A stretch of DNA of 41,206 bases from an uncultured Christensenellaceae bacterium (GTDB lineage: Bacteria > Bacillota > Clostridia > Christensenellales > Borkfalkiaceae). The stretch spans positions 1 through 41,206 of the forward strand of contig CAJULB010000009.1 of NCBI GenBank assembly GCA_910587005.1. The letters run 5' to 3'. This document shows, piece by piece, positions 1 to 8,599 of this stretch. The translations under genes and the position numbers were made by a program. The notes under the pieces are model-generated. The model made no database searches. It was not told the DNA's origin and saw only the letters and a program-made list of their open reading frames with translations. Position 1 is the first letter of the stretch. The number at the start of each line of letters is the position of its first letter.

Positions 1-1709
1 ACCATTACCGCGATATGCAGGATATGGAATTCACCGTTGAAAACGAAAAGCTTTACATGTTGCAGACGCGTAACGGCAAACGTACCGCGGCGGCGGCTAT
101 CAAAATTGCCTGCGACCTTATTGACGAGGGTATGATTACCGAGCAGGAAGCGCTTATGCAGATTGACGCTAAGTCGCTGGATATGCTTCTGCACCCTCAG
201 TTTGACCCCAAAGCTTTGAAAGAAGCTGACAAAAACAACGTTGTCGGCAAGGGTATTGCGGCTTCGCCCGGCGCGGCTGCGGGACAGATTGTATTTACCG
301 CGGAAGACGCCGTTATCGAAGGCAAGCAGGGCAAGAAGGTAGTTTTGGTACGCCTTGAAACCTCTCCCGAGGATATCGAAGGTATGAAGTTTGCGCAGGG
401 TATTCTGACCGTACGCGGCGGCCAGACTTCTCACGCGGCGGTTGTTGCGCGCGGTATGGGAACGTGCTGTGTTTCCGGTTGCGGCGACATTAAAATGGAC
501 GAAGAAAACAAGTGCTTTACGCTTGCGGGTAAGGTTTATCACGAGGGCGACGGTATTTCTCTTGACGGTTCGACGGGTAATATATACGATTGCCTTATTC
601 CCACCGTTCCCGCAGACCCCAACAGCGGTTACTTCGGCAGAATTATGGAGCTTGCCGATAAATACAAGGCGCTGGGCGTAAGAACCAACGCAGACACCCC
701 CAAGGACGCAAAACAGGCGGCGGCGTTCGGCGCTCAGGGTATCGGCCTTTGCCGTACCGAGCATATGTTCTTCGACCCCGCTCGTATCGGCGCTTTCAGA
801 GAAATGATTTGCTCCGACACGGTTGAGGAGAGAGAAGCGGCGCTCGCTAAAATCGAGCCTATGCAGCAGGCGGATTTCGAAGGACTTATGGAAGCTTTGG
901 AAGGACAGCCCGTTACAATCCGTTTCCTTGACCCGCCCCTTCACGAGTTCGTTCCCACGGACGAGGAGGATATTAAAGCGCTTGCGGCAACTCAGGGTAA
1001 AACCGTTGCGCAGATTAAGCAGATTATAAGCGACTTGCACGAATTCAACCCCATGATGGGCCACCGCGGCTGCCGTTTGACCGTAACCTATCCCGAAATC
1101 GCGGTTATGCAGACGAAAGCCGTTATCAAAGCGGCTATCAACGTGCAGAAAAAGCACAAGAAGTGGAAGGTCGTTCCCGAAATTATGATTCCCCTCGTAG
1201 GCGAAGTAAAGGAGCTTGCTTTCGTTAAAGACGTAGTCGTTAAGACCGCGGACGAAGTTATCAAGGCTTCGGGCGTTAAGCTTAAATACGAAGTCGGCAC
1301 CATGATTGAAATTCCCCGCGCGGCGCTTACCGCAGACGATATTGCAAAGAACGCTGATTTCTTCTGCTTCGGCACCAACGATTTGACGCAGATGACGTTC
1401 GGCTTCTCGCGCGACGACGCAGGCAAATTCCTTCCCGCTTACTACGCAAACAAGATTTACGAAAGCGACCCGTTCTCGCGCCTTGATACAATCGGCGTAG
1501 GCAAGCTTATGGAAACGGCTGTTAAGCTCGGTAAAAAGGGCAACAAAAAGCTTCACGTCGGCATTTGCGGCGAACACGGCGGCGACCCCTCGTCAATCGA
1601 GTTCTGCCATAAAATCGGCTTGAACTATGTTTCCTGCTCGCCCTACCGCGTGCCTATCGCACGTCTTGCAGCAGCACAAGCAAATATTCGACACGAACGT
1701 AAAAAATAA
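1..1709 (+). CDS. ppdK: Pyruvate, phosphate dikinase, C-terminal two thirds (5' end outside window)
   Basis: Interconverts pyruvate, ATP and Pi with PEP, AMP and PPi in the cytoplasm, usually as a glycolytic or gluconeogenic step in anaerobes. The frame is open from base 3 (HYRDMQDMEFTVE), so the first ATG at 15 is internal and the gene starts upstream. About 568 residues remain of a usual ~875. Visible parts are the end of the nucleotide-binding domain, the phosphohistidine swivel domain with GGQTSHAAVVARGMG (histidine codon 432-434), and the PEP/pyruvate TIM barrel with GLCRTEHMFF, the GTNDLTQMTFGFSRDD segment and the catalytic cysteine in GICGEHGGDP near 1567. No frameshift or lost residue is seen. 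A strong terminator follows, so it is transcribed apart from the recombinase. The identification is secure. Confidence 0.97.
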   Translation, partial: HYRDMQDMEFTVENEKLYMLQTRNGKRTAAAAIKIACDLIDEGMITEQEALMQIDAKSLDMLLHPQFDPKALKEADKNNVVGKGIAASPGAAAGQIVFTAEDAVIEGKQGKKVVLVRLETSPEDIEGMKFAQGILTVRGGQTSHAAVVARGMGTCCVSGCGDIKMDEENKCFTLAGKVYHEGDGISLDGSTGNIYDCLIPTVPADPNSGYFGRIMELADKYKALGVRTNADTPKDAKQAAAFGAQGIGLCRTEHMFFDPARIGAFREMICSDTVEEREAALAKIEPMQQADFEGLMEALEGQPVTIRFLDPPLHEFVPTDEEDIKALAATQGKTVAQIKQIISDLHEFNPMMGHRGCRLTVTYPEIAVMQTKAVIKAAINVQKKHKKWKVVPEIMIPLVGEVKELAFVKDVVVKTADEVIKASGVKLKYEVGTMIEIPRAALTADDIAKNADFFCFGTNDLTQMTFGFSRDDAGKFLPAYYANKIYESDPFSRLDTIGVGKLMETAVKLGKKGNKKLHVGICGEHGGDPSSIEFCHKIGLNYVSCSPYRVPIARLAAAQANIRHERKK

Positions 1710-1727
1710 TCTATAAAAACCCACAAA

Positions 1728-1761
1728 CAGCCCGTTTTCGACACGAAAACGGGCTGTTTTT
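1728..1761 (+). terminator. Intrinsic terminator of ppdK
   Basis: A perfect 13-bp stem (1728-1740 with 1744-1756, loop ACA) is followed by five T residues. It lies 18 nt after the ppdK stop and marks the last clearly backbone sequence before the recombinase island. Confidence 0.93.
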
Positions 1762-1963
1762 CTATATTTTCGACAAAATCATCGCATGACTAACATTACT
1801 ATTAGGGAGTGTTACTATCAAAAAAAGCAATAAAAAATTGACATTTTCAGCGCTATCGCAGTGCTTTTTCGGGCATGGCAATGATAGACGGGCAATCGCT
1901 GGACGTTAGTGTTTTCCTCTTGGATTTGATATAGTAATTATATTAAATTTCAGGAGGAGTATA

Positions 1964-3685
1964 ATGTTTATCAACAACAAGCAGCAGGCAAACCGCGTAA
2001 GACGAGTAGTTTTTTACGGCAAGGTATCTACGGAGCACGAGGAGCAGATGTATGCTCTCAAAAATCAGATGCAATGGTATGAGGAGTTGTGCCGATATTT
2101 TCCCAATTGGTATATTGTAGATCGTTTTACCGATGACGGGATTACCGGTACACAAACAAAGAAACGTCCGGCGCTTTTGCGAATGATTGATGACGCGAGA
2201 AAAGGCAAGTTTGACCTAATCGTTACAAGAGAGGTATCCCGTTTTGCCCGCAACACAATTGATTGCTTGGAGATTACGAGAAAGTTAAAGAATATCGGTG
2301 TGGAAGTCTTTTTTGTTCAAGAGGGAATATGGACAATGGAGAGCGAGGGTGAATTAAACCTTACAATTCGAGCAATGGTGGCGCAAGAAGAGAGCCGCAA
2401 GATGTCTGAACGTATAAAGGCGGGGCAAGCTATCAGCCGTAAAAACGGAGTTATCTACGGAAGCGGCACGCTGCTTGGTTATGATAAAGTCGGGAAAACT
2501 TATGTAATAAATTTTGAACAGGCGGAGACAGTTCGCCTGATTTTTAATTTATACGAGTCAGGACTGGGAATGCAGACTATTCACAATGAGCTAATTCGTC
2601 TCGGAAGAAAAAACGCAAAAGGGAACGTTGAATGGGATACCACAAGAATATCGCGCTGTTTGAAGAACACGATATATAAAGGAGTAATCGGTTACAACAA
2701 AACCTACCGCAACAATTATCTTGAACAAAAGATTGTGGTCAATCGTGATGAAAGCAAACACATTTATGTAAAAGGTGATTTCGAGCCTATTATTTCGGAA
2801 GAACAGTGGGAACATTGTAGACATATCCGAGAGAGCCGTGTCGTAGTAAGGGCGGTCAATTCGGGAGAAGAAACCAAATTGGTTAAAATGACTTCGCGTG
2901 CTACAAAAAACGTGTGGACGAATAAGTTGCGTTGTCGGTGCGGTTCATCAATGCGTATGAATAAATGGCATAAAAGAAAAGACGGCGTGAGACCGACCGG
3001 TTACAAATGCTATAATCAACTCAACTGTGGTGTTGACAAAATAGCAGAAGTCAATCGCACAGGATTTTGTAATATGAAATCAATTTGCGGTTGGAAGTTA
3101 GAGTTAATGGCACTTTTTGTGCTCAGAAGGTTATTTAGGATAAAAGAGATATTTGACCGTGCGGCTAAAATACTGTCGGGACGTATGTTCGTTGATAAAA
3201 ATGATAAAAGAACAAAAATAAGCGAATATGAGGACAAACTCAAAAGGCTTAGCGAAAAGCTTGAACGCTTGCTTGAAATGCGTGCCGATGGCGAACTTGA
3301 TAAGGATAAATATATGCTGATGAAAAGTGAGACCGAAGCAAATATTCAGCAGACCAAACAGGAATTATTGGTTTACGAAAGAGAAGATGATGCAAAGAAA
3401 CCTTATTCAAAAGAAGAAATCTCAAAATATCTTTCAAGCATTTTGAATGATAAAACAATCAAAATCGACGACGATTTAATTGATATCCTTGTTAAAAATA
3501 TTAAAGTTGTAAGCGATAATGAATTTCTTTGGGTAGTGGACTTCGGCAGCGAATGTAGCCAAGAACTAGAATTCACGATTCCATTCAGAAGCGCTCAAAA
3601 ATTTCGCACCGCTCGAAACGAAATACTGAGAAAAAACCAATATGAAGATTTGAAAGTTAAAATTTATATAAACTCGACTATGTAG
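1964..3685 (+). CDS. Large serine recombinase (resolvase/invertase family)
   Basis: Site-specific recombinase of the large serine type, which integrates or excises mobile DNA by a serine-linked strand break. The ATG follows GGAGGAG at a good distance. Residues 14-160 form the resolvase catalytic domain: the nucleophile is Ser22 in YGKVSTEHE, followed by DRFTDDGITGT and VTREVSRFARN. Residues about 185-300 are the recombinase DNA-binding domain. A zinc ribbon follows (CRCGSSM about 325, with later cysteines), then a charged coiled coil at about 415-480. At 573 residues it is full length for the group. The usual Arg two residues before the serine is Lys here, which I recall from a subgroup of this family. 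It sits directly behind ppdK at the start of AT-rich DNA, so it is the likely mover of the left island; no att repeat could be identified by eye. Confidence 0.93.
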   Translation: MFINNKQQANRVRRVVFYGKVSTEHEEQMYALKNQMQWYEELCRYFPNWYIVDRFTDDGITGTQTKKRPALLRMIDDARKGKFDLIVTREVSRFARNTIDCLEITRKLKNIGVEVFFVQEGIWTMESEGELNLTIRAMVAQEESRKMSERIKAGQAISRKNGVIYGSGTLLGYDKVGKTYVINFEQAETVRLIFNLYESGLGMQTIHNELIRLGRKNAKGNVEWDTTRISRCLKNTIYKGVIGYNKTYRNNYLEQKIVVNRDESKHIYVKGDFEPIISEEQWEHCRHIRESRVVVRAVNSGEETKLVKMTSRATKNVWTNKLRCRCGSSMRMNKWHKRKDGVRPTGYKCYNQLNCGVDKIAEVNRTGFCNMKSICGWKLELMALFVLRRLFRIKEIFDRAAKILSGRMFVDKNDKRTKISEYEDKLKRLSEKLERLLEMRADGELDKDKYMLMKSETEANIQQTKQELLVYEREDDAKKPYSKEEISKYLSSILNDKTIKIDDDLIDILVKNIKVVSDNEFLWVVDFGSECSQELEFTIPFRSAQKFRTARNEILRKNQYEDLKVKIYINSTM

Positions 3686-3741
3686 CATTTTATAATTACA
3701 AATACAGGAGAACTTTTTACCCTATTTTTCCTCCTAAACGC

Positions 3742-3770
3742 TTGACATTGTATCGTTGCAATGATATACT
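3742..3770 (+). promoter_or_regulatory. Promoter of the DUF3990/Xre pair
   Basis: TTGACA at 3742-3747, a 17-nt spacer and TATACT at 3765-3770. The near-palindrome TATCGTTGCAATGATA (3751-3766) fills the spacer and reaches the -10, so a bound protein there would block RNA polymerase. Confidence 0.8.
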
Positions 3771-3781
3771 CTTAATCGAGA

Positions 3782-3797
3782 TATCGTTGTGACGATA
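3782..3797 (+). promoter_or_regulatory. Second palindromic operator copy
   Basis: TATCGT-TGTG-ACGATA has perfect 6-bp arms. It closely resembles the site at 3751-3766 in the promoter and lies just before the ribosome binding site at 3802. The pair of sites suggests autoregulation by the Xre protein encoded at 4470. Confidence 0.65.
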
Positions 3798-3811
3798 CTT
3801 TGGAGGTTTGC

Positions 3812-4507
3812 ATGAAGAAAGAAATTTTACATGGTTCAGAGTATATAATTAAGAAGCCCGAACTTAAACTAGGGAAGACTACGAATGACTACGGGCAAGG
3901 CTTTTATTGTACATTATTGCCCGAAATGGCAAAGGAGTGGGCGTGTAAGGATAATCACGATGGGTTTATGAATCGTTATCTTCTTGATGACGATGATTTA
4001 AAATATTTGAATTTGTTAGATGGTAGGCATACTGTTCTCAATTGGATAGCATTATTGCTTTTGCACCGTACTTTTACGATTCAAGATGAAATTGCAAGAG
4101 ATGCTAGAGAATATATAATAAACAATTTTGCCATCGACACATTAGACTATGATGTAATAATAGGATATAGAGCTGATGATTCTTATTTTTCGTTTGCGCA
4201 GTCCTTTGTTAGTAATGCGCTTCCGATGAGAAGTTTGTCTCGTGCTCTGCAACTTGGAAAACTGGGAGAACAAACTGTTTTGGTGTCTGAAAAAGCTTTT
4301 GAGAGAGTTACGTTTGTAGATGCTATTCCGGTGTCTAAAGAGGAATATTATCCTAAATTTTTGTCAAGAGATACAGAAGCAAGAAGATCTTTCAGAGAAG
4401 ATATAAAAAAGAAGAAACCTTATAAGGACGATATTTTTGTAATGGATATTCTTAGGGAGGAAATCAAAAATGACGATCCGCGCATTCAACGAATTATACT
4501 TGAATGA
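3812..4507 (+). CDS. DUF3990-like protein, probable ADP-ribosyltransferase-fold toxin
   Basis: A 231-residue cytoplasmic protein. The start is ATG 3812, seven bases after GGAGG; an upstream in-frame TTG at 3800 lies before the ribosome binding site. The N-terminus has the DUF3990 look: LHGS (His7) with a following lysine-proline stretch, then DYGQGFYCT (26-34) and an alanine-tryptophan helix (EMAKEWAC). These resemble the first two motifs of the ADP-ribosyltransferase fold (His, then Gly-Phe-Tyr). The gene overlaps the Xre gene by 38 nt, the arrangement of a two-gene toxin-antitoxin operon. Toxin activity and target are inferences from family and context. A tail of lysines (KKKKP) near residue 205 is unexplained. 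Confidence 0.65.
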   Translation: MKKEILHGSEYIIKKPELKLGKTTNDYGQGFYCTLLPEMAKEWACKDNHDGFMNRYLLDDDDLKYLNLLDGRHTVLNWIALLLLHRTFTIQDEIARDAREYIINNFAIDTLDYDVIIGYRADDSYFSFAQSFVSNALPMRSLSRALQLGKLGEQTVLVSEKAFERVTFVDAIPVSKEEYYPKFLSRDTEARRSFREDIKKKKPYKDDIFVMDILREEIKNDDPRIQRIILE

Positions 4508-5126
4508 TGCTCAAACAAATTTAGCAAATGCATTCGATTATGCAATAAACACCTGTAATCTTTTATCGGATGATTTTGCGGGAATTTTTTCACGTTCCGA
4601 TTATGTGAAAAAATTCGAATGCGGCGATCCTGCCGTTATCTCCGGTAAATCTGGGGTAGAGTTAGTCAAGGCTATTTTAAGTAAGGTCAATATTGTTGAA
4701 GGTTTTCCGGAGCCGCAATTCAATCAGGAGAGAAGTCCTGAATATTGGGCGGGCTGGGCGCTTGCATATTATCAGTGGTATAGCGCAAAACGCTTTAAGG
4801 ATATTTTTGCTAGGATACCGCTTTCGCAGATAATTCTGATGTATAAAGTTTTTCACGAAATGGATGTTACTGAGTTTGCGGAATCGATGGAAAAACGTTA
4901 TAACGAAGTGGAAGTTGAAACAAAGCTCCGCTCTTTACGTGAAGCAAGAGGGCTTTCCCAAAGAGAATTGTCGAAGATTTCCGGAGTCAAGCTTCGCTCC
5001 ATTCAGCTCTTCGAGCAGAAAGTAAACGATATAGATAAAGCGCAAGCTCATACGCTGTATAAGTTATCCAGAGTGCTTGGATGCACTATTGAAGATTTAC
5101 TTGAAAATCCTGAGCGAATGACATAA
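4470..5126 (+). CDS. Xre-type HTH protein, probable antitoxin/autorepressor
   Basis: 218 residues. The ATG follows AGGGAGG at 4453-4459 and lies inside the end of the DUF3990 gene. Residues about 1-150 form an unrecognised helical domain with the segment YWAGWALAYYQWYSAKRF and a later MYKVFHEMD, which I take to be the partner-binding part. Residues about 155-210 are a classic helix-turn-helix: LRSLREARGLSQRELSKISG followed by LRSIQLFEQ and a GCTIEDLLENP close. Carrying the HTH at the C-terminus is compatible with neutralising the neighbouring protein while binding the TATCGT...ACGATA operators upstream. This role is inferred from gene order and the operators. Confidence 0.7.
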   Translation: MTIRAFNELYLNDAQTNLANAFDYAINTCNLLSDDFAGIFSRSDYVKKFECGDPAVISGKSGVELVKAILSKVNIVEGFPEPQFNQERSPEYWAGWALAYYQWYSAKRFKDIFARIPLSQIILMYKVFHEMDVTEFAESMEKRYNEVEVETKLRSLREARGLSQRELSKISGVKLRSIQLFEQKVNDIDKAQAHTLYKLSRVLGCTIEDLLENPERMT

Positions 5127-5195
5127 AGTGAAAAACTCCAAGCACTTAAAAGTTGGATACCAAGGTGAATACAATAATTTTTTAAATAACTATAA

Positions 5196-5321
5196 ATCAC
5201 AAAAATACCGAACAAAAAAATTTTTGTAAAAACACTTGACATAAGCATAAAGTTGTGATAAGATATATGTAAGCAATTGATTGGGCAAGCTTTTATCAAA
5301 AAAATCACAATCATTTGTGAT
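5196..5321 (+). promoter_or_regulatory. Cluster of ATCACAA/TTGTGAT operator-like sites
   Basis: Four exact copies of the 7-mer: ATCACAA at 5196-5202, TTGTGAT at 5253-5259, and a perfect inverted pair ATCACAA-TCAT-TTGTGAT at 5304-5321, just before the start codon at 5339. TTGTGATAA is also directly repeated at 5253-5261 and 5315-5323. The arrangement looks like a repressor-binding region; the regulator is unknown. Confidence 0.55.
5236..5264 (+). promoter_or_regulatory. Promoter of the CBASS/type I RM run
   Basis: TTGACA at 5236-5241, exactly 17 nt, then TAAGAT at 5259-5264. The only good promoter seen between the Xre gene and hsdR. TTGTGAT (5253-5259) overlaps the -10, which suggests repression. 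Confidence 0.78.
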
Positions 5322-5338
5322 AAAATGCAAGGTGCGTT

Positions 5339-5890
5339 ATGAAATTAAAAGAAATCTCAAGTATTCGAACAGGGGCTGTTCTATCGCGATTAAATGGAAG
5401 CGGTAAAGAAGTTCGTGCAATAACATTGAAGGCACTTGATGCAGATGGGTGTTTGGATTGTAATTCTTTTGAAACCGTAGTGGTTGATGTGAAAGCGAAA
5501 GATGATTATTTTGCCCAAGTAGGCGATGTGCTTATCAGGTTAACAGCTCCATATACGGCGACGGTTATATCAGAAGAGTGTGCCGGTGCGGTGGTATCAT
5601 CCCATTATGCAATAATACGCTGTAAAGAAAGTATCAATCCGTGGTATTTATTTTGGTGGTTAAAGCAAAATAGAGATTTGTTTTATAAGGAAGCAAGTGG
5701 CAGTGTTTTATTGGGGACAATTAGTTCAAATGTAATAGCGGAAATACCGATAAAAGTTATCCCATTTGATCAACAAAAGAAAATTGCGGAGTTAATACAG
5801 ACATCAAGACGAGAAAGAGAACTTGTAATAAAACTAATTGAGCTGAGAAATAAACTTGTCAATTCCGCTGTTAAGACAATAGTACTATGA
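5339..5890 (+). CDS. Half-length HsdS-like specificity protein (one TRD)
   Basis: 183 residues, about half of a type I specificity subunit. It has one target-recognition domain (about 1-140, with the QVGDVLIRLTAPYTATVIS strand pattern and WYLFWWLKQNRDLF), the usual IPIKVIPFDQQKKIAELI hinge, and one C-terminal coiled-coil spacer. It lacks the second TRD. The ATG follows AAGGTG. It is the first gene of the run and overlaps the HNH-SAVED gene region (ATGA). It lies 2.7 kb away from hsdM with the CBASS genes in between. It could dimerise to form a full S subunit, give an alternative specificity, or serve a different role with the CBASS genes. The TRD differs from both TRDs in the full HsdS downstream. 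Confidence 0.8.
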   Translation: MKLKEISSIRTGAVLSRLNGSGKEVRAITLKALDADGCLDCNSFETVVVDVKAKDDYFAQVGDVLIRLTAPYTATVISEECAGAVVSSHYAIIRCKESINPWYLFWWLKQNRDLFYKEASGSVLLGTISSNVIAEIPIKVIPFDQQKKIAELIQTSRRERELVIKLIELRNKLVNSAVKTIVL

Positions 5891-5904
5891 TTGTGAGGCA
5901 AAAT

Positions 5905-7056
5905 ATGGCTGAGAGAAAAAAGATATCTAAAAATACAGAACGACTTTTATGGGCAATGTCGGCAGGGCGTTGTGAAAAATGTGGTCGTTTAATTTATAAA
6001 CATCCCCTTAGTGGCGTAATAGGAAATTTTGCGCAAATTGCGCACAATCTGCCTGTGGGTGATGGTGCTCGTATAGAATATAAACGAGAATACAAACAAA
6101 TTGACCCATCTTTGAATATAGATGATGTCGGCAACCTGCTGTTATTGTGTTATGATTGCCATAAGGAAGTTGATGAAATTCGTCCAGAGAATTATCCACC
6201 CGAGATATTAAAAATGCTCAAAGCAGATTTTGAAGAATTTATACTTAAAGCAACAAATATTAAGCGTATAGTGCCAACTCTTGCTTTACTGTATTCACCG
6301 AATTTACATAACAGAAAATGGCAAGTAACAGGAATATTGAAAGCGTTATTTCCAGAAAAGTATATCGAAAGTGAGATTGACTTGACGCTTAAAGACTCAG
6401 AATTTTACGTCGGTGATTCTAATTTTTGGAAAATTGAAGAAAAAAACTTAGAGCGCAGATTTAACCAACAAGTTATACCTTATATTGAAAATTATAAGAA
6501 GGGTACGCCCAATTTATCGGTTTTTGCTGTAGGCCCAATTCCGCTTCTTGTAAAGCTTGGTGTTTTGTTGTCGAATAAGCACAGTGTGGATGTATATCAA
6601 CTGAAAAAATCCCCGGTTTCGTCTTGGGAGTGGGAAACAACGGATGGTGATACTGAATATGATGTCTCTTATATTCAACAGAGCAAAAATCCCGACAAGA
6701 TAATTCTTATTTTGTCTTTGAGTGGAATTATACGCCATGAGGAAGTGCGCAAAGCAGTTGAATGGGATAACGCTACTGTAGTAGAAATAAGAACAAATCA
6801 TAGTCCATCGGACGATTATTTGCGTAATAAACGGCAGTTGGATAAATTTGTTTGCTGTTATCAGAAGTTAAAAGAAGAACTTCGCAATTCGATAAATTCT
6901 AATGTGTTCGTTCATATAGTTGCAGCTGTTCCGGTGTCTGTTGCAGTTGAAATAGGTAGACATAGGAATCCTGCGTTTGATTTATCGTTTATAATTTACA
7001 ATTATAAGCAAGGTGTATATGAAAGAGCTATTACAATAGGAGAAAATAATGACTAA
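5905..7056 (+). CDS. cap5: HNH-SAVED CBASS effector (Cap5-like)
   Basis: Predicted DNA endonuclease activated by a cyclic oligonucleotide, giving abortive infection. The start ATG 5905 has GTGAGG in front; ATG 5887, overlapping the previous stop as ATGA, is an alternative. From ATG 5905, residues 20-90 form a zinc-bound HNH nuclease: Cys23-x2-Cys26, His47 in AQIAHNLP, Asn77 in VGNLLLLC, and Cys82-x2-Cys85-His86. Residues about 150-380 match the SAVED ligand-sensing domain: a FAVGPIPLLVKLGVLLS segment, KIILILSLSG, and the closing HIVAAVPVSVAVEIGRHRNP, a typical SAVED signature. In known Cap5 the SAVED domain binds the nucleotide and drives tetramer formation. It overlaps the CD-NTase start by 8 nt, so the two are translationally coupled. 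All key residues are present. Confidence 0.9.
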   Translation: MAERKKISKNTERLLWAMSAGRCEKCGRLIYKHPLSGVIGNFAQIAHNLPVGDGARIEYKREYKQIDPSLNIDDVGNLLLLCYDCHKEVDEIRPENYPPEILKMLKADFEEFILKATNIKRIVPTLALLYSPNLHNRKWQVTGILKALFPEKYIESEIDLTLKDSEFYVGDSNFWKIEEKNLERRFNQQVIPYIENYKKGTPNLSVFAVGPIPLLVKLGVLLSNKHSVDVYQLKKSPVSSWEWETTDGDTEYDVSYIQQSKNPDKIILILSLSGIIRHEEVRKAVEWDNATVVEIRTNHSPSDDYLRNKRQLDKFVCCYQKLKEELRNSINSNVFVHIVAAVPVSVAVEIGRHRNPAFDLSFIIYNYKQGVYERAITIGENND

Positions 7057-8581
7057 AATAATCAATAAACTGCTTAATCAACTTGCAGACGAAATTGACA
7101 TAACAGATAGCCAACATGGGGCTATTAAACACGCTTATAACAGCGTAGCAGATTGGTTAAATCAACAAAACACAAAAATTGCAAAGCACGATATAGATAT
7201 TTTTCCACAAGGAAGTATGATGTACGGAACAGCAATAAAACCAATAGAAGAGGATGATTATGATGTAGACTTAGTATGCAAGTTTACAAAAGGGACATGT
7301 GGTCTTAGTCCTGCTTATGTTAAGAAGAGTGTGGGTGAGCGATTAAATGAAAATCTGACGTATAGGAGACTTCTTGAAAAAGAGGGAAGAAGATGTTGGA
7401 CATTGCAATACAGTGATAGCCTTAATTTTCACATGGATATTTTGCCTGCTATTCCTTTTAATGAGGAATATCGTTCAGATGCTAGATTTAATGCAATATA
7501 TGAAAGTATGAATACTGCAAGGGAACTTGCTTTGTTGGCTACGGATAAAAATAAAGTAACGCAAGAGTATAGTTTTATTCCAACTAATCCAAGGGGATAT
7601 GCGGAATGGTTTAGATCAAGAATTCATTTTAACAGAACAAAGAGAGTTTGTGAGAGCGTTGAGCGATTACCAGAATATCCTTATAAGACGGTTTTACAAA
7701 AGTCTATTCAGCTTTTAAAACGTCATAGAGATGTGTTTTTTCAGGACCAAGATGAAGATTTAAAGCCCATATCTATGATTATAACTACTCTTATTGCAAA
7801 ATGTTATAATGGTGAAACTGAAATATATGACTTTATTTGCAAAGCATTAAATCAAATGTCATCTTTTATAGAACGTGATGATGCAGGGAAATATGTTATT
7901 AAAAATCCTGTAATGCCATTGGAAAACTTTGCCGATAAGTGGGCGGAAAAGCCTAACAAGGCAAAAGCGTTTTTTAATTGGGCAAACCAAGCGACCGAAG
8001 ATTTTGAAAATCTTTCTCAAATAACAACTTATAGTGGTTTTGAAAAGGAATTAAAACGATTATTTGCTCAAAAGCCGGTTGATAGATTAATGGAATCTTA
8101 CAGAAACCAGCTTCAACAAGAAAGGGAAGTAGTTGCAACGACCGCAATGGTTGAGAAGTCTCCATTAGTTGCACTTATTGAAAAAATACCTCACAGAATA
8201 ACACCACCTTGGAAATTACCTCATGGTTATCGCGTTCAAATTCAAGGGAAAGTTAGCTATGATGGGGTGAATTATAAAACGTTTACCAGTGGCATGCCAT
8301 TGACCAAAGGAGTAAGTCTTCAATTCTTCCCAATACATAGCATAAAACCGCCGTATTCGGTAAAATGGCAGATTACGAATACAGGAGAAGATGCGCGTAG
8401 AGCTGGTTGTTTACGTGGAAATGAGTTTGAAAATAGTCAACTAAATGGTTACGGCGGACAAATAACGGGCAAAAGAGAAACTACAGCTTATACCGGAACG
8501 CATTATGTACAGTGTTTTATTATTCAGCACGGCAATCAATGTGTTGGAGTCAGTGAACCATTTGTAGTTAAAGTGCAATAA
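7049..8581 (+). CDS. CBASS CD-NTase with AGS-C-type sensor domain
   Basis: cGAS/DncV-like nucleotidyltransferase expected to make a cyclic nucleotide second messenger on phage infection. 510 residues. The catalytic core shows FPQGSMMYGT (Gly55-Ser56), the metal-binding pair in DYDVDLV (Asp72, Asp74) and the third aspartate in HMDILPAIP (Asp130). The helical OAS1-like part follows. Residues about 385-510 look like the AGS-C domain (sensor domain found on SMODS-type enzymes), with VKWQITNTGEDARRAGCLRG and a closing VSEPFVVKV strand. No separate Cap2/Cap3 or HORMA/TRIP13 genes are present, so this is a minimal two-gene CBASS. Product nucleotide and clade cannot be decided from the sequence by eye. 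hsdM starts 18 nt later. Confidence 0.9.
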   Translation: MTKIINKLLNQLADEIDITDSQHGAIKHAYNSVADWLNQQNTKIAKHDIDIFPQGSMMYGTAIKPIEEDDYDVDLVCKFTKGTCGLSPAYVKKSVGERLNENLTYRRLLEKEGRRCWTLQYSDSLNFHMDILPAIPFNEEYRSDARFNAIYESMNTARELALLATDKNKVTQEYSFIPTNPRGYAEWFRSRIHFNRTKRVCESVERLPEYPYKTVLQKSIQLLKRHRDVFFQDQDEDLKPISMIITTLIAKCYNGETEIYDFICKALNQMSSFIERDDAGKYVIKNPVMPLENFADKWAEKPNKAKAFFNWANQATEDFENLSQITTYSGFEKELKRLFAQKPVDRLMESYRNQLQQEREVVATTAMVEKSPLVALIEKIPHRITPPWKLPHGYRVQIQGKVSYDGVNYKTFTSGMPLTKGVSLQFFPIHSIKPPYSVKWQITNTGEDARRAGCLRGNEFENSQLNGYGGQITGKRETTAYTGTHYVQCFIIQHGNQCVGVSEPFVVKVQ

Positions 8582-8599
8582 AGAAAAGGAGAATGAAAA

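Noticed and set aside
1770..1960. Attachment-site repeats matching the regions near 15140-15320 or 19800-19995
   Set aside because: I compared these stretches by eye and found no convincing direct repeat, so no att site is claimed for the serine recombinase.
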